From a virus, in IMG/VR virus record IMGVR_UViG_3300005613_000035, positions 1-64,000 of that record: a DNA stretch of 64,000 nucleotides, one strand, 5' to 3'. Of the stretch, positions 59,661-64,000 are shown piece by piece. Numbering within the stretch: position 1 is the first letter of the stretch; the number at the start of each line of letters is the position of its first letter. The translations under genes and the position numbers were made by a program. The notes under the pieces are model-generated. The model was given only the letters and a program-made list of their open reading frames with translations. It was not told the origin of the DNA and searched no databases.

Positions 59661-60086
59661 TTATTTAAGCCTCCAATTTATTGGACTATCTGGAGTATAA
59701 AAGTTGAAGAGTTGGTGTTTATGGAATCCCCCACTTTTGAAAGGCGTACATAATAAGTCTTTCAAAATAGTTGATATTTCAGGAATCGTTTCTTTATATG
59801 TCTGCTTTCCTACCCTACTATCTGATAATAATAGCCATTCTTCTGGGTCTATGTCTGGTATATCCACAGCTTCAAGTTCGTGTTCCTCAATTCGGATAAG
59901 AGCAAGAGGGAACGCGTAAGTATAGCAGTTCCATTCTTCATCCCACATAGAATTTTCAATTGGACGAGGTGGAATATTCTGTGCCCAATCATGAAGAATC
60001 TTGACCATTTGGCAGCGCCGAAACTTTGGTTCTCGCATATTATCGTCCCTCACGGTTGCGTCTTTTATATTTTGGTCTTTTATCAT
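59661..60086 (-). CDS. Hypothetical protein, 141 residues
   Basis: A charged N-terminus ('MIKDQNIKDATVRDDNMREP') and a Trp/Pro-rich body ('DEEWNCYTYAFPLALIRIEE', 'PDIDPEEWLLLSDSR'). The G+C content is visibly above the surrounding phage genes. Starts 42 bp downstream of a TAACAT/ATGTTA hairpin. No family is recognised. First of the G+C-richer small genes toward the array. Confidence 0.6.
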   Translation of the reverse strand: MIKDQNIKDATVRDDNMREPKFRRCQMVKILHDWAQNIPPRPIENSMWDEEWNCYTYAFPLALIRIEEHELEAVDIPDIDPEEWLLLSDSRVGKQTYKETIPEISTILKDLLCTPFKSGGFHKHQLFNFYTPDSPINWRLK

Positions 60087-60151
60087 GTTTATGCTATTGC
60101 CTTTTAGATTTGTTATATAGATTTAACATTCCGATGTTATGATGGTAGTTC

Positions 60152-60337
60152 TCAATCTTTCCATAAAGCTAAATCCTGGATAATAAAATCAATTTGGTCG
60201 TCCTTACCACCTTTAATATGGACTTCATCCTCTTCTTGGTTTAATGGGACAATTTCCAAAAAAGCTCCATGCGTCATAAAAACGTTCTCGATATCTTTTT
60301 TTAAATCCTTTTCAAATTGATTTAATTTTTTTGCCAT
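60152..60337 (-). CDS. Hypothetical protein, 61 residues
   Basis: 'MAKKLNQFEKDLKKDIENVF' then strand-rich acid sequence ('EEDEVHIKGGKDDQIDFIIQ'). The Shine-Dalgarno TTAGGAGGC (minus strand, 60346-60354) also forms the right-hand box of the attC-like site 60351-60466. A TAACAT...ATGTTA hairpin follows its stop (60128-60143). Confidence 0.6.
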   Translation of the reverse strand: MAKKLNQFEKDLKKDIENVFMTHGAFLEIVPLNQEEDEVHIKGGKDDQIDFIIQDLALWKD

Positions 60338-60350
60338 ATTTCAACGCCTC

Positions 60351-60466
60351 CTAACGTTTTAAATAAGCGGGTCCACGGTTTTTTCACAGGGACCGAACCC
60401 TGACCGCCCAACCGTAAAACGTCTTGAGACCCGCTTGTGTTCCGCACAAATGCAGCGGCTTGTTAG
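60351..60466 (-). repeat. attC-like site A (integron recombination-site-like hairpin)
   Basis: On the - strand the 116-bp element begins CTAAC and ends GTTAG (complementary R''/R'-like boxes, plus strand 60462-60466 and 60351-60355). Nested stems lie inside: AAGCGGGTC with GACCCGCTT (9 bp, 60428-60436 and 60365-60373), ACGGTT with AACCGT, and CAGGG with CCCTG. The upstream gene's stop TAA is part of the TAAC box and the GTTAGGAGGC box is the next gene's Shine-Dalgarno, both as in integron cassettes. The outer bases deviate from the RYYYAAC/GTTRRRY consensus. Confidence 0.5.
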
Positions 60467-60663
60467 TCATTAAACATAAATAATGACCCTTCATCATCGT
60501 TCCTTGGATCATATTCTTTCCAGTCATTTCGCTTCTGACCTTCTATTGGAACCCTTTCCTTTAAGGGTATTGTATGATTTTTCCAATGTTTTATTTCTGG
60601 AGTGGATTCACGATATATTGCACTCCGAACGTGACAACATTTTACTACGCTTTCAAAATCCAT
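60463..60663 (-). CDS. Hypothetical protein, 66 residues
   Basis: 'MDFESVVKCCHVRSAIYRES' to 'NDDEGSLFMFND'; Lys/Asp/Arg-rich with no family seen. It is bounded by attC-like site A after its stop and the right half of site B before its start, and is richer in G+C than phage core genes. Shine-Dalgarno AGGAG. Confidence 0.6.
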   Translation of the reverse strand: MDFESVVKCCHVRSAIYRESTPEIKHWKNHTIPLKERVPIEGQKRNDWKEYDPRNDDEGSLFMFND

Positions 60664-60681
60664 AATTAATTTCTCCTATGA

Positions 60682-60701
60682 CTAACGTTTTAATCAGCGG
60701 T
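60682..60701 (-). repeat. attC-like site B, right half
   Basis: Plus strand CTAACGTTTTAATCAGCGG shares CTAACGTTTTAA with the same end of site A (60351-60362), followed in both by A-G-C-G-G. The upstream gene's stop (TGA, plus strand TCA 60694-60696) is inside it. No clear left half was found in the 140 bp beyond, where only a weak GGTTGAC (60729-60735) fits. Confidence 0.4.
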
Positions 60702-60993
60702 GCATCGCTATTGCCATACAACCCTCATGGTTGACCTCAGGGCCTTGACCACAGATTTTACACTGGCTTTCCGCATCTGGGGAATTCAAATATAATTTGG
60801 CAAATACCGGACACCATCGTTTCATAACCTCATACGTTTCCGGCGCAAATGTATTATCATCCTCACCATATAACCTTCCAACCAATATAAGTATATCAGA
60901 TTTCAATTCGCGCATTTTGTCCTGACAATCGAAAATATGATCATCCTTTTCGTCATGTGTCTTGCCAACAAAATTCCGATCTTCAAGTTCCAT
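60694..60993 (-). CDS. Hypothetical protein, 99 residues, with C-terminal Cys cluster
   Basis: 'KMRELKSDILILVGRLYGED' (helical) then 'SQCKICGQGPEVNHEGCMA', which may bind a zinc (C-x2-C...H...C). G+C clearly above the phage average. The reading frame ends inside attC-like half-site B, and it starts 11 bp after the GTTAG box of site C with TTAGGAGGC as its Shine-Dalgarno. Confidence 0.62.
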   Translation of the reverse strand: MELEDRNFVGKTHDEKDDHIFDCQDKMRELKSDILILVGRLYGEDDNTFAPETYEVMKRWCPVFAKLYLNSPDAESQCKICGQGPEVNHEGCMAIAMHR

Positions 60994-61003
60994 TCTAAGC
61001 CTC

Positions 61004-61038
61004 CTAACATGGAATTAACGGGCTTTAGTCCTTGTTAA
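61004..61038 (-). repeat. attC-like site C, short and imperfect
   Basis: On the - strand: TTAAC, an imperfect 8-bp stem (GGACTAAA against TTAATTCC), then GTTAG at the plus strand positions 61004-61008. It again overlaps the stop of the gene before it (TAA at 61025-61027) and supplies TTAGGAGGC for the next gene. Only 35 bp long, so far shorter than site A. Confidence 0.35.
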
Positions 61039-61381
61039 ATTCCAATTCGCAATCATTACAGTTCATATAGGTCATCTGGCATAGATCAGATGTCGAAGGT
61101 ATAGTTATTGACGACCCATAATCTCTGGGCTTCAATTCATATTGTCCTTGGTCAGGATCGGCGCGATACCCAAATTCTACCTCAGGTATCTGCAACTCGG
61201 TTACTGTTCCGGCGTCTATGTCCATGCAGTATAATTGTCCGGTGTACTCGTTTGATAACTCATTAAACTTCCAAAGCATAACAGTAGCGGCCTCCGGTGA
61301 ACCTACATGCTTCACAAGTGGTTGAAAGTCAATGTCTGATCCCCCTCCGTTTAAAAACATTAGTAGAATGAATATTTTCAC
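61025..61381 (-). CDS. Hypothetical protein, 118 residues, G+C-richer
   Basis: GTG start at 61381 with a strong Shine-Dalgarno AAGGAGG. 'IFILLMFLNGGGSDIDF' is a hydrophobic start too short for a clear signal; then beta-rich sequence ('LYCMDIDAGTVTELQIPEVE') and three Cys near the end ('LCQMTYMNCNDCELEF'). No family is recognised. Confidence 0.62.
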   Translation of the reverse strand: MKIFILLMFLNGGGSDIDFQPLVKHVGSPEAATVMLWKFNELSNEYTGQLYCMDIDAGTVTELQIPEVEFGYRADPDQGQYELKPRDYGSSITIPSTSDLCQMTYMNCNDCELEFNKD

Positions 61382-61459
61382 TTTTTACCTCCTTATTTTA
61401 TCCATTTTATAAACCAACCATAAATAACAGCTTGTCGTTCCATATAACATCTCTACCAC

Positions 61460-61900
61460 TCATCCCGAAGTATCTCGATATTCCAATGTACCTCCAGTTA
61501 TCGGTATTATCATCCTCTTCCAAAACTCTGCCCACCTTCCAGAATTAAACCAGACTTGTTCTACTCCTAACTTATTAGGCAATCCAAGAGTGAATGCACC
61601 CATACCATCAAATTCTTCTAAAAAGCTTTCCTTTGTAAATCTATTAAGTGGACAAAGAAAATTTAAGCAACTTTTTGCACGGTCACAAACTCCAGATTTT
61701 GGTGCTACATTTATAGTAACCACCATAAGCATATTCTTATAATCCTTTGGGGTTACGCCAAAAATTAATTCACTGTAACTACAAATTCCATAATAAAATT
61801 TGGAATATACGGTTTCAGGCTTGAATATGCACTGGCCATTAACCCATGTAACACTGGCAGAAATTGAATCTGGTAATATTATATTTTTTTCATGTGCCAT
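61460..61900 (-). CDS. Hypothetical protein, 146 residues
   Basis: Beta-rich with several Cys ('DRAKSCLNFLCPLNRFTKES') and hydrophobic strands ('YKNMLMVVTINVAPKSG'). It overlaps the small gene upstream by 11 bp. No domain is recognised; 78 bp of mostly empty sequence follow before the next gene. Confidence 0.62.
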   Translation of the reverse strand: MAHEKNIILPDSISASVTWVNGQCIFKPETVYSKFYYGICSYSELIFGVTPKDYKNMLMVVTINVAPKSGVCDRAKSCLNFLCPLNRFTKESFLEEFDGMGAFTLGLPNKLGVEQVWFNSGRWAEFWKRMIIPITGGTLEYRDTSG

Positions 61901-62036
61901 TTATAACTCCCTTTTTATCTTCTTTAATAACGATCTTCATACTACCTTTTATATACCAAAGTTTTATAGACAGTTCTGTATCTCCCTCTCCAAAAAATTT
62001 AATGTAATCTGATGATAAACACACAGTTTTATTCAT
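61890..62036 (-). CDS. Small protein, 48 residues
   Basis: 'MNKTVCLSSDYIKFFGEGDT' then 'KLWYIKGSMKIVIKEDKKG'. It starts 38 bp after the SbcC-like gene and overlaps the next gene by 11 bp in another frame. Its coding status rests on strand and fit in the operon. Confidence 0.5.
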   Translation of the reverse strand: MNKTVCLSSDYIKFFGEGDTELSIKLWYIKGSMKIVIKEDKKGVINGT

Positions 62037-62074
62037 TAGCAACTATCTGATCCTTTGTATTGAAACATATTGTT

Positions 62075-63967
62075 TTAATTCCTATTGGCTATCCTTGATA
62101 CACCATCTTCCATACTAACTTCTATAACATTTGAAAATGAGTCTGCTATACCTAAATCATGTGATATAACAAATATAGTATCTAACTCATTAGCTTTATT
62201 TTTTAGTAGCCGTATCACATCCTGTTTTCCATTTTCATCAAGGCTGAGTTCAAGAATTTCGTCAAGGAAGAGAAAGCTAAAACGACCTAATAAAGAATTG
62301 AAAGCAATCTTATCAGCAATTGCAACTCTTTGTCTTTGGCCTCCTGAAAATGACCAATAATCCGTTATTGTTTTATCAGGGCTGAATACTTTGTAGCTCA
62401 CCTTTTCTCTTACATCCCCAGATTTTGTTTGTGCTTGGGAATCTATACTTACACATAAGTTATCAGATATACTACTTAATATAGAATTGGTAGCTATTTC
62501 AACACTCTCTAAAAAAGTTTCAGCCCTCATATTTGGAATCCCAGATTTACCAAAAGCTATTTTAAAGAATTTGTAGTACTTCAAATCTTCATATAATTCT
62601 TTCAACTCTTTCTTCAAGACATCCAACTCTAATTTCTTACTATCTTTTGCTTTATGTTTATCATTTATTAACTTAATGTATGGATTTTCTTCGCTTTTTA
62701 TTTCTTTTATTCTATTCAAGCACTCCTGTATTTTTTCCTCCTTAACTTCAATTTTATATTCAATTTGTTTTATAGAGCTGACTACATTAGTTATTATATC
62801 TTGCTTGCTTTTAATACGTTTCTCTTCCTCCCTAATAGACTCTTTAAAATCCATATTACAATATTGAATTGCATCTATACTGTCCAGCTCGTGAGACAAC
62901 TCCTCACATGTATACCAGAGTTTGTCATATTCCCCCTCTGCTTTTTTCAGAATAGTATTATATTGCTGACATGTATCTCTACTGTTTTCTTCCAACTTAT
63001 CACAGAATACATGAAGCACAGGACATGTATAATTGCTTATAGTGTCTAAGTCTTCCTTTATTCTATCTATTTCAGATGATATTCTTGACATTTTAATCTT
63101 TATATCAGTTATTTCTTTATTATATTCTTTGTGTTTATCTGAATCATATGGCTTTATTAAACCTTGTAACTTAGCTATGTTATCATTAATACTATTAATA
63201 TCTTTTTTAGCTTGCTTTTTATTCGCAACAAGCTTATTTATAATATGTGTAAAATCTTCAGTCTCTATTTCTTTAATTTCTTTATTTATATTTTCAATCT
63301 TCAGCTTGTTATTTGCAATCCATTCTTTCTTATTATTCTCCAACTCTAATGTCTCATCTACAATATCTTTAATGAACTCTTTTATATATTCTATCTTTAT
63401 ATTAATGTCATGTATATTAGTATTAGTTTCTTCTATCTTATTCTTTGCTGCTGTATAGTATGTGTGATACTTATGTAAGTCTAATGCATCATATATAATT
63501 TTCTTGCGGTCACTTTCCTTAGCTTCGGGAAATGAAGGAGAACTCTGTGAAAAGATGGTGCTGATACCTAATATATCTTTGTTAATTCCAAAATATTTAT
63601 TTATATTCTTTTGAGTTTCCCGACGATCTGATTCTGTATGTGCTTCTTCATTATTATTTATAGAAAATATAGTTTTATTTCCATATGTCTTATGTTCCCG
63701 ATACTTTAATATTTTAATTTCATTATCACCATGTTGAAATACACAACCAAGCTCACAGTTTCCTTCTTTATTGAACGAAAATTCTCCCAGATCGTTTAAT
63801 TCGGATGTAGTGTCTGTAAGTAAGTATTCAATAGCGAGTCGAATGGTTGTCTTCCCAAACCCATTTTTGGCAGCTATAAGTACCAAACCCAAAGTATCTA
63901 TATCTTTTAGATGAAAGTCTTTGTAAGACCTGAAATTTTTGAACCACAACTCTTTTAGAACAAACAT
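62075..63967 (-). CDS. SbcC/Rad50-like ATPase (phage recombination nuclease subunit, gp46-like)
   Basis: 630 residues. Walker A 'IAAKNGFGKTTIRLAIEYLL' (32-51), a long coiled coil (about 165-520), the ABC signature 'WSFSGGQRQRVAIADKIAFN' and Walker B 'FSFLFLDEILELSLDENGKQ', then 'FVISHDLGIADSF' (His switch). Together with an SbcD/gp47 nuclease it would process DNA ends. Its hook is unusual: 'TCPVLHVFCDKLEENSR' has Cys-x6-Cys, not Cys-x2-Cys. The partner nuclease is not in the window; it may lie just beyond the right edge, upstream on the - strand. Confidence 0.9.
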   Translation of the reverse strand: MFVLKELWFKNFRSYKDFHLKDIDTLGLVLIAAKNGFGKTTIRLAIEYLLTDTTSELNDLGEFSFNKEGNCELGCVFQHGDNEIKILKYREHKTYGNKTIFSINNNEEAHTESDRRETQKNINKYFGINKDILGISTIFSQSSPSFPEAKESDRKKIIYDALDLHKYHTYYTAAKNKIEETNTNIHDINIKIEYIKEFIKDIVDETLELENNKKEWIANNKLKIENINKEIKEIETEDFTHIINKLVANKKQAKKDINSINDNIAKLQGLIKPYDSDKHKEYNKEITDIKIKMSRISSEIDRIKEDLDTISNYTCPVLHVFCDKLEENSRDTCQQYNTILKKAEGEYDKLWYTCEELSHELDSIDAIQYCNMDFKESIREEEKRIKSKQDIITNVVSSIKQIEYKIEVKEEKIQECLNRIKEIKSEENPYIKLINDKHKAKDSKKLELDVLKKELKELYEDLKYYKFFKIAFGKSGIPNMRAETFLESVEIATNSILSSISDNLCVSIDSQAQTKSGDVREKVSYKVFSPDKTITDYWSFSGGQRQRVAIADKIAFNSLLGRFSFLFLDEILELSLDENGKQDVIRLLKNKANELDTIFVISHDLGIADSFSNVIEVSMEDGVSRIANRN

Positions 63968-64000
63968 TATTTAATCCTTTCTCTTTAAAAAATTTACACC

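Noticed and set aside
60361-60440. tRNA-like sequence with an acceptor-like 9-bp stem and a TTCGGTC loop on the - strand
   Set aside because: The loop-bearing arm is not next to the 3' acceptor strand and no anticodon or D arm fits. The nested-hairpin layout suits the attC-like reading better.
1-64000. CRISPR array or tRNA genes
   Set aside because: No regularly spaced repeat array and no cloverleaf was recognised on reading both strands by eye; a dedicated scan was not possible.

Overview
The window is one piece of a tailed-phage (or prophage) genome, A+T-rich throughout. A lambda-like long-tailed (siphovirus) morphogenesis order can be read directly: head-tail connector, head closure, HK97 gp10-like neck, tail terminator, tail tube, frameshifted tail assembly chaperones, a 2023-residue tape measure, gpL-like and gpK-like (NlpC/P60) tail-tip proteins, a 1816-residue gpJ-like tip protein and receptor-binding proteins. 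Many signal peptides, a lipobox and the gpL/gpK/gpJ set point to a Gram-negative host, but the host cannot be named. Terminase, portal and capsid genes are not in the window, so it is a fragment of a larger genome.

Layout. (1) 1-5.2 kb, + strand: the end of a diversity-generating-retroelement (DGR) type reverse transcriptase with a small overlapping partner, an HNH endonuclease sitting between two fibronectin-like gene remnants, a beta-helix tail-spike-like protein, and small membrane or secreted proteins that look like lysis genes. (2) 5.2-20 kb, + strand: a dense block of about 15 surface-glycan enzymes: GT9, GT8, GT4/CgeB-like and other glycosyltransferases, three sulfotransferases, TylF, FkbM and Methyltransf_24/11 methyltransferases, a radical SAM/SPASM protein, a WecE/DegT-type aminotransferase and an SGNH hydrolase. 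(3) 20-48.6 kb, + strand: the virion morphogenesis operon. A further glycosyltransferase lies between tail terminator and tail tube, and a large repeat-containing homing endonuclease with its own promoter lies after the tail tube. (4) A 13-bp-stem terminator at 48.61 kb separates convergent operons. (5) 48.65-64 kb, - strand: early/metabolic genes including an adenosylcobalamin-type ribonucleotide reductase with an intein at its active site, a second zinc-repeat endonuclease with an HNH domain, a kinase-HAD nucleotidase fusion, a PD-(D/E)XK nuclease, a cupin, an HD/nucleotidyltransferase pair, and an SbcC/Rad50-type ATPase at the edge.

How the parts fit. Region 2 is interleaved with virion genes, in the same direction and with short or overlapping junctions, so it is probably expressed late. 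It could glycosylate, methylate and sulfate either the particle or the host envelope. Nothing seen here makes the nucleotide sugars, so those would come from the host. Region 5 supplies nucleotides and recombination functions.

The points most worth a second look are: the tandem zinc-repeat array shared by two nucleases with unrelated catalytic domains; the sulfation/glycosylation block inside a structural operon; integron-attC-like junctions between small G+C-richer genes at 60.3-61.0 kb; a compact multi-hairpin element closed by an 11-bp inverted repeat at 49.23-49.40 kb; and the DGR-type reverse transcriptase whose template and target must lie outside the window.
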